Assembly (NCBI GenBank): GCA_902795555.1
Contig: CADBLV010000281.1
Coordinates: 1-11,524 of the forward strand
Reading direction: 5' to 3'
Origin: an uncultured Eubacteriales bacterium
GTDB taxonomy: Bacteria > Bacillota_A > Clostridia > Christensenellales > Aristaeellaceae
DNA: 11,524 nucleotides
The notes under the pieces were generated by a model. It worked only from the letters and a program-made list of their open reading frames with translations, was not told where the DNA came from and made no database searches. A program made the translations under genes and the position numbers. The stretch's first letter is position 1, and each line of letters starts with the position of its first letter. Shown piece after piece: positions 1 to 5,984 of this stretch.

Positions 1-2
1 CC

Positions 3-809
3 GCTCTGGCCTGTTTTTATCTGCGGATTCCCGTAGGGCATGTGGAGGCGGGGCTCAGAACCTATGACATCACGTCCCCCTATCCGGAGGAGTTCAACCG
101 TCAGGCGGTTTCCATCGTGGCAAACTGGCATTTCGCGCCCACGGCGCTCAGCCGGGAGAACCTGATCCGGGAGGGAAAACGGGCGGAGTCGATTTATGTG
201 ACCGGCAACACGGTGATCGATGCGCTGAAAACCACCGTGCGAAAGGACTGGCAGCATCCGGCCCTGGAATGGGCCGCGGGCAGCCGGCTGATTCTCCTGA
301 CGGCCCACCGGCGGGAAAACCTCGGGGCGCCCATGCATGCCATGTTCCGGGCGATTCGAAGAGTGACGGAGGAGCATGCGGATGTGAAGGTGCTCTATCC
401 GATTCATCTGAACCCGGCGGTTCGCGAAGCGGCGGAAACGGAGCTGGCCGGATGCGAACGGATTCGACTGATTGACCCCATCGACGTGCTGGACTGCCAT
501 AATATCATGGCCCGGAGTGAGCTGATTCTGACGGACAGCGGCGGGATTCAGGAGGAAGCGCCGAGCCTCGGCAAGCCGGTGCTGGTGATGCGGAACACCA
601 CTGAGCGCCCGGAAGGCATTCAGGCCGGCACGCTGAAACTGGTGGGCACGGAGGAGGAAACCATCTATCGGGAATTCACCCGCCTGCTGGATGACCGGGC
701 GGCTTATGACGCCATGGCCCACGCCGTCAATCCCTATGGGGACGGGCATGCCTGCGAGCGGATCGCGGATGTGCTGGAATACGGTCATATGATGAACGGG
801 GAGGACTGA
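3..809 (+). CDS. wecB: UDP-N-acetylglucosamine 2-epimerase, non-hydrolysing (5'-truncated by window edge)
   Basis: Interconverts UDP-GlcNAc and UDP-ManNAc in the cytoplasm, supplying ManNAc for teichoic acid linkage units, capsule or other surface glycans. The reading frame is open from base 3, so the true start lies left of the window; 268 residues are visible against roughly 370-380 for the family, so about 100 N-terminal residues are missing. Seen in order: the family signature HVEAGLRT followed by PYPEE near the left edge, the TAHRREN segment, YPIHLNP, and the strongly conserved LTDSGGIQEEAPSLGKPVL, then RNTTERPEG, which together hold the UDP-sugar site. A GTG at 42 is inside the conserved HVEAG block and is not a credible start. 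It ends 6 bp before the next gene, so the two are probably cotranscribed. mnaA is the equivalent Gram-positive name. Family assignment is very secure; the exact glycan served is inferred only. Confidence 0.95.
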   Translation, partial: ALACFYLRIPVGHVEAGLRTYDITSPYPEEFNRQAVSIVANWHFAPTALSRENLIREGKRAESIYVTGNTVIDALKTTVRKDWQHPALEWAAGSRLILLTAHRRENLGAPMHAMFRAIRRVTEEHADVKVLYPIHLNPAVREAAETELAGCERIRLIDPIDVLDCHNIMARSELILTDSGGIQEEAPSLGKPVLVMRNTTERPEGIQAGTLKLVGTEEETIYREFTRLLDDRAAYDAMAHAVNPYGDGHACERIADVLEYGHMMNGED

Positions 810-815
810 GGTAAA

Positions 816-1868
816 GTGGCCCGGATCGGCGTGATCACGTTTTTGCACAATGATAATTACGGTTCCTCCCTGCAGGCCTATGCGCTGCAACGGGTGATCC
901 GGGAGATGGGACACGAGGTTGTCCATCTGGACTATCGGCCGGACAGGACCGAAAAGATCCGGAACCTGCTGCGTAGCGGCAATCATCCGAAGCTGATTCT
1001 GGAAGGCCTGCGGAAGCGACGGGTGAAAGCCGCAGAGAGCGGGGCTCGGCAGAAGAGCGAGGCCTTTCCTGCCTTCTATGCCGGGCACATGCGCCTGACC
1101 CCGCCGTGCCGAAACCGGAGAGATCTTTGCGAACAAAGCCGGGGAATGGACATCCTCGTGTGCGGAAGCGATCAGATCTGGAACCCGGTGTGGCTGAATC
1201 CCGCATATTTCCTGACCTTCGCGAAAACACAGCGAAAGATTGCCTACGCGGCCAGCCTGGGCGTGTCGGAGGCGCCCGCGGGGGCGAAGGCCCAAAAGAT
1301 CCGCGCCTGGACGGCGGATTTTCAGGCTATATCCGTGCGGGAGGAGGAGGGCGCCGGCATTCTTTCCCGCCTGACCGGAAAACAGCCCGCGGTGATGCCG
1401 GATCCCGTATGTCTGCTGACGAAAGAGGAATGGGCGGAGGTGGCCGGAGAGCCCCCGGCAGGGGAACCGTATCTTCTGTGCTATCTGATTGGGGAGAATG
1501 AAAGATACTGGCAGCGGGCGGAGGCGCTTTCCCGGGAAAAGGGCCTGCGAGTGCTGGTCCTGCCGGTGACCGCGGAAAGCTATGCGGAAAGCGGGAAACG
1601 GGGATATGAGGTGCTGGACGGGGCGGGCCCGGAAGCTTTTCTCGGCGCGATCCGGGGGGCGGAGATCCTGCTCACGGACAGCTTTCACGGCCTGGCTTTC
1701 GGAACCATTTTCGGCGTCCGGACGGAAGTGATGCGTCGATATCGGGACGAGGATCCGGAAAGCAAGAACAGCCGGATTGATCATTTTCAGCGAACGCTGC
1801 GCACGCGGTCCCTGGACGATCTGCGGAACGAAGGACTTACCTGGCTGCAGACGGAACTGAAGGCCTGA
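816..1868 (+). CDS. polysaccharide pyruvyl transferase family protein
   Basis: Member of the polysaccharide pyruvyl transferase superfamily (CsaB/WcaK type), which transfers pyruvate from phosphoenolpyruvate to sugar residues as a ketal; some members have other or unknown acceptors. The 350 residues begin with the typical IGVITFLHNDNYGSSLQAYAL segment (G/N-rich first strand and helix). They carry DILVCGSDQIWNP at residues 112-124 and LTDSFHGLAFGT from residue 286, with the S-x-H-G motif characteristic of the C-terminal half. Start chosen as GTG 816, preceded by GAGG with short spacing and only 6 bp after the epimerase stop, which suggests coupling. Context with a UDP-GlcNAc epimerase and nearby glycosyltransferases points to surface glycan modification. 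The acceptor sugar cannot be told from the sequence. No T-rich intrinsic terminator follows on this strand, although a perfect 17-bp hairpin begins 2 bp after the stop codon. Confidence 0.88.
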   Translation: MARIGVITFLHNDNYGSSLQAYALQRVIREMGHEVVHLDYRPDRTEKIRNLLRSGNHPKLILEGLRKRRVKAAESGARQKSEAFPAFYAGHMRLTPPCRNRRDLCEQSRGMDILVCGSDQIWNPVWLNPAYFLTFAKTQRKIAYAASLGVSEAPAGAKAQKIRAWTADFQAISVREEEGAGILSRLTGKQPAVMPDPVCLLTKEEWAEVAGEPPAGEPYLLCYLIGENERYWQRAEALSREKGLRVLVLPVTAESYAESGKRGYEVLDGAGPEAFLGAIRGAEILLTDSFHGLAFGTIFGVRTEVMRRYRDEDPESKNSRIDHFQRTLRTRSLDDLRNEGLTWLQTELKA

Positions 1869-1876
1869 ACACAACA

Positions 1877-2020
1877 GGCAGGACGGAAAACCGTCCTGCC
1901 TGTTGTGCTGAAAAAAGAAAACCCCGGCAGGACGGAAAACCGTCCTGCCTGTTGTACTGAAAAAGAAAACCCCGGCAGGACAGAAAACCGTCCGGCCTGT
2001 TGCATCCAAAGGAAAACCCC
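1877..2020. repeat. tandem repeat of three hairpin units (49, 48 and 47 bp)
   Basis: Three head-to-tail units begin at 1877, 1926 and 1974, each starting GGCAGGACGG (or GGCAGGACAG) and ending GAAAACCCC. Units 1 and 2 differ by one substitution and one missing A; unit 3 is more diverged. Each unit forms a stem GGCAGGACGG / CCGTCCTGCC around an AAAA loop. In unit 1 the stem extends to 17 perfect base pairs (1870-1886 with 1891-1907). Read on the minus strand, units 2 and 3 are each hairpins followed by GGGGTTTTC and more T, that is, intrinsic-terminator-like modules. They lie downstream of rpmB and between convergent genes. Confidence 0.9.
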
Positions 2021-2042
2021 GTCTGTCGCACAACAGACGGGG
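2013..2042 (-). terminator. intrinsic terminator of rpmB
   Basis: On the minus strand, 34 bases past the rpmB stop, CCCCGTCTGT (2042-2033) pairs perfectly with ACAGACGGGG (2026-2017) around a 6-nt loop and is followed by TTTTCC. This is a good rho-independent terminator for rpmB; the repeats beyond it look like back-up copies sharing the same GGGGTTTTC tail. Confidence 0.85.
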
Positions 2043-2076
2043 AATCATAACGCCCGGACTATCCTCGCGAAAAAAC

Positions 2077-2289
2077 TTACGCCTCTTCGTGAAGCTTGGG
2101 CAGCGCACGCTGCACATTGCCGCTGCGGAGGCAGCGAGTGCACACGTTCATCCGCTTCGCCGCACCGTTTACCATCACACGGACACTCTGCACATTGGGC
2201 GCCCAGATCCGATGGCTTTTGCGGTTGGAGTGGCTGACGTTGTTCCCGTTCAGCGTCCCCTTTTCGCAGATCTCACAAAACTTACCCAT
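2077..2289 (-). CDS. rpmB: 50S ribosomal protein L28
   Basis: Structural protein of the large ribosomal subunit. The 70-residue product starts MGKFCEICEKGTLNGNNVSH and contains the family hallmarks NRKSHRIWAPN and CTRCLRSG. It has the paired C-x2-C motifs (CEIC near residue 5 and CTRC near residue 50) of the zinc-binding C+ form. An in-frame ATG three codons upstream (2298) sits directly against the AGGAGGAGG ribosome binding site, so the ATG at 2289, spaced about 9 nt from it, is the better start. It is slightly longer than the usual 61-65 residues because of a short acidic C-terminal tail (LPKLHEEA). It stands alone, without rpmG, between surface polysaccharide genes, with its own promoter and terminator; a standalone rpmB is common in Firmicutes. 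Confidence 0.97.
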   Translation of the reverse strand: MGKFCEICEKGTLNGNNVSHSNRKSHRIWAPNVQSVRVMVNGAAKRMNVCTRCLRSGNVQRALPKLHEEA

Positions 2290-2332
2290 GGAAATCATCC
2301 TCCTCCTGGAGCGTTACACATCAAGCCTGACT

Positions 2333-2361
2333 ATGATATCACGTTGCCGGGGAAAATGCAA
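2333..2361 (-). promoter_or_regulatory. sigma-A promoter of rpmB
   Basis: On the minus strand TTGCAT (2361-2356) and TATCAT (2338-2333) are separated by exactly 17 bp, with a TGA extended -10 element. Transcription would begin near 2326, leaving a leader of about 36 nt before the rpmB start with an AGGAGGAGG site in it. Confidence 0.8.
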
Positions 2362-2380
2362 GCACTATTTTTTCGAAAAA

Positions 2381-3313
2381 TTACCCGAAAACGGTCTGCC
2401 CCAGGCGGGTGATGGGGCTCTGCATGACACAGCCCAGGCGGCGGACAGCCAGAACCCGCGGAATCTTTTTCAGACGGCGGGTGGCGAGATAGTCCGCGGT
2501 CAGCCGGTTGGCCTCCGGGGGGAGGAGTCCTTCATACAGCCTTCGGAAGACCATCGTATGAGTATAGGTCAGAAGGATGCGCTTTTTGGCCCGATCCCGC
2601 CTGTTCAGGGCGGAGAAACCGCGGCTGATCAGACCGCGCTGGCTGGCGCCGATGGCGTTGTTTCCATGCTGCCGATAACGGGTGAGGGGTTCATTCAGAA
2701 AGACAACCCGTCCGAAGGCAGCGGCGGTGAGGGCGATGAACCAGTCATGCATGAACAGATCCTTCGCCACTCCGTGAGCGGCGATCAGCGCGGAAAGAGA
2801 ACGGTTCATGATGACAGTGCAGCCGGTGACGTTATTCTGCACCAGCAGGCGGGGGAGCGTGACGGCTTCGGGATCCCAGCCCTGACGGCGGAAAAAGCTG
2901 TCCCCCAGGGGGGAACCGTCTTCGTCGATCAGGCTGCAATCGGAATGAACCAGCAGGGGCGTGTCCGGACCGAAACGCGTCTCCGCTTCCCGGAGAGCCT
3001 GTTTCAGCCGGGCGATTTTCTCCGTTTCCCATACATCGTCCTGATCGCACAGAAGCAGGGCATCCGCATCCGCCTGGCGGATCAGAGACAGAAAATTGCC
3101 GGCCGGGCCCAGCCCCCGACCGGATTCCCCGGCCTCCCGGAAGCGGTCATCTTCCGCGGCCGCGGAAGAAAGCAGACGGGCGGAGCCGTCCGTGGAGCCA
3201 TCATCCTGAAAGAGGACGATGAAATCGGGATCCGTCTGGGCGCGCAGGGAGGCAAGCAGGGCGGGGAGATGCTTTTCCCCGTTGTAGACAGCAAGGAGCA
3301 CCGCGGTTTTCAC
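2381..3313 (-). CDS. glycosyltransferase family 2 (rhamnosyltransferase-like)
   Basis: GT-A fold family 2 glycosyltransferase expected to add a sugar from a nucleotide donor to a surface glycan at the cytoplasmic face of the membrane. With the GTG start at 3313 it has 310 residues. The N-terminus TAVLLAVYNGEKHL is the usual first strand, QDDGSTDGS follows at residues 36-44, and the metal-binding DQDD (residues 90-93, context LLCDQDDVW) is the DxD motif. Further on are VTGCTVIMNR, MHDW and YRQHGNN, which resemble RfbF/RfbG-type rhamnosyltransferases and relatives. The GTG overlaps the TGA stop of the upstream glycosyltransferase (GTGA), implying translational coupling. An ATG at 3328 gives five more residues but overlaps the upstream gene by 19 nt and has a poorer ribosome binding site. 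Only a weak 3-bp stem with T follows it, so some read-through towards rpmB is possible. The sugar specificity is not readable. Confidence 0.9.
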   Translation of the reverse strand: MKTAVLLAVYNGEKHLPALLASLRAQTDPDFIVLFQDDGSTDGSARLLSSAAAEDDRFREAGESGRGLGPAGNFLSLIRQADADALLLCDQDDVWETEKIARLKQALREAETRFGPDTPLLVHSDCSLIDEDGSPLGDSFFRRQGWDPEAVTLPRLLVQNNVTGCTVIMNRSLSALIAAHGVAKDLFMHDWFIALTAAAFGRVVFLNEPLTRYRQHGNNAIGASQRGLISRGFSALNRRDRAKKRILLTYTHTMVFRRLYEGLLPPEANRLTADYLATRRLKKIPRVLAVRRLGCVMQSPITRLGQTVFG

Positions 3314-4080
3314 CAGGTTATCCCCCATTTCCAGAAGTATTTCATCACAGAGCGTATCTGACGCATGCGGCCTTTGAAGGTGCGGGTGTTCTCACGGGCC
3401 CAGCGGTGAGTGACCACCATGTCAGGATGATAGACAATGCTGCCGAGACGCTGATCCAGCACCCGACGGCTGAGATCCGAATCCTCCTGATAGAGGAAGA
3501 ACCGGGGATCGAAACCGCCCAGCTGGCGGAAAACGGAGGTTTTGATCAGGAGGAAGCAGCCGGTGGCGAATTCCACGGGCATGGGCATCCGAACATCCAG
3601 ATCCGCCAGGGTATACTCCTCCCGCCAGCGGCGGAAAACACCACCCCAGTTTTCAAACAGACCCCCCAGAAGATAATGCACGGTGATCTGCTTTTTCGGA
3701 AGAAACTGCTCTGTTCCGTCCGTGTTCAGGACGCGGGGAGTGAGGATCGCGATGTTCGGATGAGATTCCATATAGGCGATCATCCGGGAAAGAAGGTTCG
3801 GATCGAAGGTGATGTCCGGGTTCATCAGCAGGTGATATTTGCTTTTCAGATAAGGAAGGACAGCGTTATTCGCCCGGCCGAATCCGATATTACCGGGCTG
3901 AGGAAGCAGAGTCACCCCCGGGAAATTCCATTGGAGATGATCGCCGGTCACATCCTCCGGAGAGTTGTCGCACAGGTAGACAGCGACTTCCAGATCCGAT
4001 TGCCGAAGGCAGGTCAGCGCCTGAACCACCTCGTCGCCGCAGTGATAAAGCACAATACAGGCGGAAAGCAGAGACGGCAC
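3310..4080 (-). CDS. glycosyltransferase family 2 (WbbL-like)
   Basis: Second GT-A family 2 glycosyltransferase, closest in pattern to WbbL-type rhamnosyltransferases. With GTG 4080 as start it is 256 residues. Visible signatures are CIVLYHCGDEV at the N-terminus, CDNSP (37-41), PGNIGFGRANNA (62-73) and MNPD (86-89) in place of the DxD. The acceptor-side block ATGCFLLIKTSVFRQLGGFD is followed by FFLYQEDSDLSRR, with the conserved ED pair. Start choice: GGGAGG lies 8 nt upstream of GTG 4080, whereas the GTG at 4089 touches the ribosome binding site. It is first in a two-gene minus-strand operon with the downstream glycosyltransferase, driven by the promoter at 4116-4144. No membrane segment is evident, so it probably acts as a peripheral cytoplasmic enzyme on a lipid-linked glycan. 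Donor and acceptor are unknown. Confidence 0.9.
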   Translation of the reverse strand: MPSLLSACIVLYHCGDEVVQALTCLRQSDLEVAVYLCDNSPEDVTGDHLQWNFPGVTLLPQPGNIGFGRANNAVLPYLKSKYHLLMNPDITFDPNLLSRMIAYMESHPNIAILTPRVLNTDGTEQFLPKKQITVHYLLGGLFENWGGVFRRWREEYTLADLDVRMPMPVEFATGCFLLIKTSVFRQLGGFDPRFFLYQEDSDLSRRVLDQRLGSIVYHPDMVVTHRWARENTRTFKGRMRQIRSVMKYFWKWGITW

Positions 4081-4115
4081 GGTGAACACCTCCCTTCTGA
4101 TGAGAATCTTCCCCT

Positions 4116-4144
4116 ATTTTACCGCCTGAGAAGCGGTTTGTCCA
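4116..4144 (-). promoter_or_regulatory. promoter of the glycosyltransferase pair, with inverted repeat in the spacer
   Basis: On the minus strand TGGACA (4144-4139) and TAAAAT (4121-4116) are 17 bp apart, a good sigma-A match. The spacer contains ACCGC-N7-GCGGT (4121-4137), which could be an operator; no cognate regulator is visible in the window. The element is back-to-back with the NYN gene promoter. Confidence 0.7.
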
Positions 4145-4152
4145 TAAAACAG

Positions 4153-4181
4153 TAGAAATTTCATCGGAGGAATGGTATACT
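4153..4181 (+). promoter_or_regulatory. promoter of the NYN/LOTUS gene
   Basis: TATACT at 4176-4181 with a TGG extended -10 motif is a strong -10 box; the -35 at 17 bp, TAGAAA (4153-4158), is a partial match. Transcription would begin near 4188, leaving a leader of more than 50 nt. Confidence 0.65.
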
Positions 4182-4189
4182 GAAAAGGG

Positions 4190-4227
4190 AACCGTCAGCG
4201 CCGCGATGCGCCGGATGACAGACGGTT
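4190..4227 (+). other. inverted repeat in the leader of the NYN/LOTUS gene
   Basis: AACCGTC (4190-4196) is complementary to GACGGTT (4221-4227), with a 24-nt loop that itself contains GCGC-N6-GCGC. It lies at the 5' end of the predicted transcript, so it may be a stabilising or regulatory hairpin, or a binding site. No T run follows within the loop region, so it is not a terminator. Confidence 0.5.
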
Positions 4228-4263
4228 CTGCCGGGGAATCTATGGAGGAAGAAGGTTTTTGAT

Positions 4264-5256
4264 CTGAGTAAATTTGCTGTTTTTGTAGATCTGGAAAACT
4301 GCGGGGCCAAGGAGGCCATGCTGAAGAGCATTCTGGAAAAAGTGAAGATTCGCGGCGATATCCTCCTGGGCAAGGTGTATGGGTATACCGATAAGTTTGA
4401 CGATCTGAAAGAGGTTCTGCTGAGCAACACCTTCACCGTGGTGCCCAGCCTTCGATACGGCATCAGCCAGAAAAACAACGCGGATATCCAGCTGGTGATC
4501 GATGCGCTGGAGGTGGCTTATAACAACGAGCTGATCGACAGCTTCTGCATCGTCAGCGGTGACAGCGACTATGTGCCGCTGGTGGGCCGGCTGAAAGCCA
4601 TGGGAAAATTCGTGCTGGGGATCAGCCGAAGCGAAGCTGCCAGCAAAATTTTTATTAATGCCTGCAACGAGTTTCAGTTTCTGGAGTCCGTGGGGAACCG
4701 GAATGTGGACAAGCCCAGACGGCAGAAAAGCTCTGTCACAAGCGAGGAAATGGCGGATGAAAGCGAGCTGAACAAGCTGCTGACGACCGTGCTGGAGGAG
4801 CAGACCGATCGGGATGAGATCTATGCCAGCGAGCTGAAGGGGACGCTGCTTCGGCTGCGGCCGGACTTTAATGAAAAGGCATACGGATGCGCTACGTTCT
4901 ATAAGCTGCTGATGAAGCTGAGCAACCGGTTCGGTGATCTCCGGGTGCACAACGACAATTTTGACGTCATGGTCGGACTGAACAACAGCGGCGAGAGCGG
5001 GGAGTCCATTCCGCAACTGACCAGGGACAACTGGAAGGAAGCTTTCGCGGCTCAGATAAAAGCCTATAAGGATGGCGGCTTCGACCGGGTGAATCCGTCG
5101 ATTCTGAAGGCGGATATTATCACCGCCTATCCGGATTTCAACGAGCGATCCATCGGTTTCAAACGCTTTTCCGATGTCATGAAACAGCTGGAAAAGGACG
5201 GCCTGGTGGTCGTGGAAATGGACGAGCAGAAAACCATGCTGATCAAGCTGTTGTAA
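4264..5256 (+). CDS. NYN-domain (PIN-like) ribonuclease-family protein with two OST-HTH/LOTUS domains
   Basis: Predicted cytoplasmic RNA-processing or RNA-binding protein. The NYN domain spans about residues 1-150 in a 330-residue numbering from the CTG at 4264. It has KFAVFVDLENCG (Asp9, Asn12), NNADIQLVIDAL (Asp74) and VSGDSDYVPLVGRL (Asp100, Asp102), the acidic residues expected for metal-dependent RNase activity. A charged linker leads to two tandem winged-helix OST-HTH/LOTUS units at about 168-240 and 256-330; both contain a RPDFN/YPDFN-E-x-x-G-x-x-x-F pattern. Start problem: the conserved VFVDLEN strand lies upstream of the first in-frame ATG (4318), although that ATG has AAGGAGG only 2 nt before it. 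In-frame options upstream are only the non-standard CTG 4264 (8 nt after GAAGG). ATG 4242 opens the sequence MEEEGF but runs into TGA at 4260 unless one T of TTTTT (4256-4260) is skipped. I annotate from CTG as a neutral choice. Domain calls are confident; RNA target is unknown. Confidence 0.88.
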   Translation: MSKFAVFVDLENCGAKEAMLKSILEKVKIRGDILLGKVYGYTDKFDDLKEVLLSNTFTVVPSLRYGISQKNNADIQLVIDALEVAYNNELIDSFCIVSGDSDYVPLVGRLKAMGKFVLGISRSEAASKIFINACNEFQFLESVGNRNVDKPRRQKSSVTSEEMADESELNKLLTTVLEEQTDRDEIYASELKGTLLRLRPDFNEKAYGCATFYKLLMKLSNRFGDLRVHNDNFDVMVGLNNSGESGESIPQLTRDNWKEAFAAQIKAYKDGGFDRVNPSILKADIITAYPDFNERSIGFKRFSDVMKQLEKDGLVVVEMDEQKTMLIKLL

Positions 5257-5326
5257 AAAAATGTCCCGTTCAGGAAGAAAAGCACCGGCTGTTTCGTAGA
5301 ATCATGGAAAGGGGAGGAAGCCGGAG

Positions 5327-5857
5327 ATGAGCTATCTGCGTCGAATTATCTGGTATTTTGCGTCCCGGCTTCTTTTGATCTGCGTGCTGCTGGGGCTCGG
5401 GATCACTGTGTTTTATTACGCCATGAACCTGACCAATATCCAGATCGTCCTGAAGGACGGCATGGCCACCCGGGCCAAGGTGATCATGGGAATCAGCGAC
5501 GACCGGGACGAGCTGCGGAAGTATTTCCAGAACGCGGCGCTGTCCAATGATGCCGATCTGAAAGCGCTGTCACTGGGGAATTCACCCTATGCGGACTATA
5601 ACGTCCGGGGACTGGATCATCGGCTGGAAATGGGCTTTTTCTGGACGTGGCCCTGGGATTCTTCTGTGCGCGTGAATGTGACGGAAAGCGTCCCCCGCAT
5701 CGACGGTCGGGTGAAGGGTCTGAAAGCAGACGAAGTGATTGCACGGGACGGAGCCGGCGCTGTTTATCCGCCGGAATGGCCTACTGCGCAATATCGGGTG
5801 CAGCTGACCAGGGAAGCGGGGCAATGGAAGATTCGCAGCATGACATTGCTGAAATAG
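5327..5857 (+). CDS. membrane-anchored protein of unknown function
   Basis: I do not recognise this 176-residue protein. Residues about 8-32 (IWYFASRLLLICVLLGLGI and following) form one hydrophobic segment after a basic start (SYLRR), predicting an N-in single-pass anchor with the remaining 140 residues outside the cell. The exterior part has no cysteines. Its C-terminus, YRVQLTREAGQWKIRSMTLL, has the strand pattern of the final strands of NTF2-like or DUF4878-type small domains (VxLxxExGxWKI), which is only a resemblance. ATG 5327 has GGGGAGG about 9 nt upstream. No convincing promoter or terminator separates it from the NYN gene 70 bp upstream, so cotranscription with either neighbour is possible. 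It heads a run of exported proteins. Confidence 0.75.
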   Translation: MSYLRRIIWYFASRLLLICVLLGLGITVFYYAMNLTNIQIVLKDGMATRAKVIMGISDDRDELRKYFQNAALSNDADLKALSLGNSPYADYNVRGLDHRLEMGFFWTWPWDSSVRVNVTESVPRIDGRVKGLKADEVIARDGAGAVYPPEWPTAQYRVQLTREAGQWKIRSMTLLK

Positions 5858-5903
5858 GGGGGAAACCAGCTCTGACTTTTAAACAACCGAACAGAATGAC
5901 AGA

Positions 5904-5922
5904 TGTGAACCTGCAGTACACA
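5904..5922. promoter_or_regulatory. copy 1 of shared palindromic element, TGTGAAC-N5-GTACACA
   Basis: TGTGAAC (5904-5910), CTGCA, GTACACA (5916-5922): an inverted repeat with one mismatch, 62 bp before the TTG start of the gene at 5985. The flanking bases CAGATGTGAACCTGCAGTACACA match a second copy at 9113-9131 almost base for base. It may be an operator or a small RNA hairpin; which cannot be decided here. Confidence 0.6.
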
Positions 5923-5984
5923 GAGGAGAGTCAGAAGACATTCAGACGGACATCGGACGGCAAGAGACGGAAGGAGGGAATTTC

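Noticed and set aside
1877..2020. Possible CRISPR array
   Set aside because: The units abut directly with no unique spacers, only three copies, and each is a palindrome with a T tract on one strand; terminator duplication explains it better. No cas gene is near.
1787..2031. Small minus-strand open frames with a repeated QQAGRFSVLPGFSF-like peptide
   Set aside because: The peptide repeat merely translates the tandem DNA repeat, and the 49/48/47-bp periods are not constant multiples of three, so the frame is not maintained as protein.
2096..3361. 421-codon open frame on the plus strand across rpmB and the first glycosyltransferase
   Set aside because: It lies antisense to two clear genes, shows no family motif and no ribosome binding site; a shadow frame.
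3406..4155. 249-codon open frame on the plus strand opposite the second glycosyltransferase
   Set aside because: Antisense to a well supported glycosyltransferase with NPD and ED motifs; no recognisable content.
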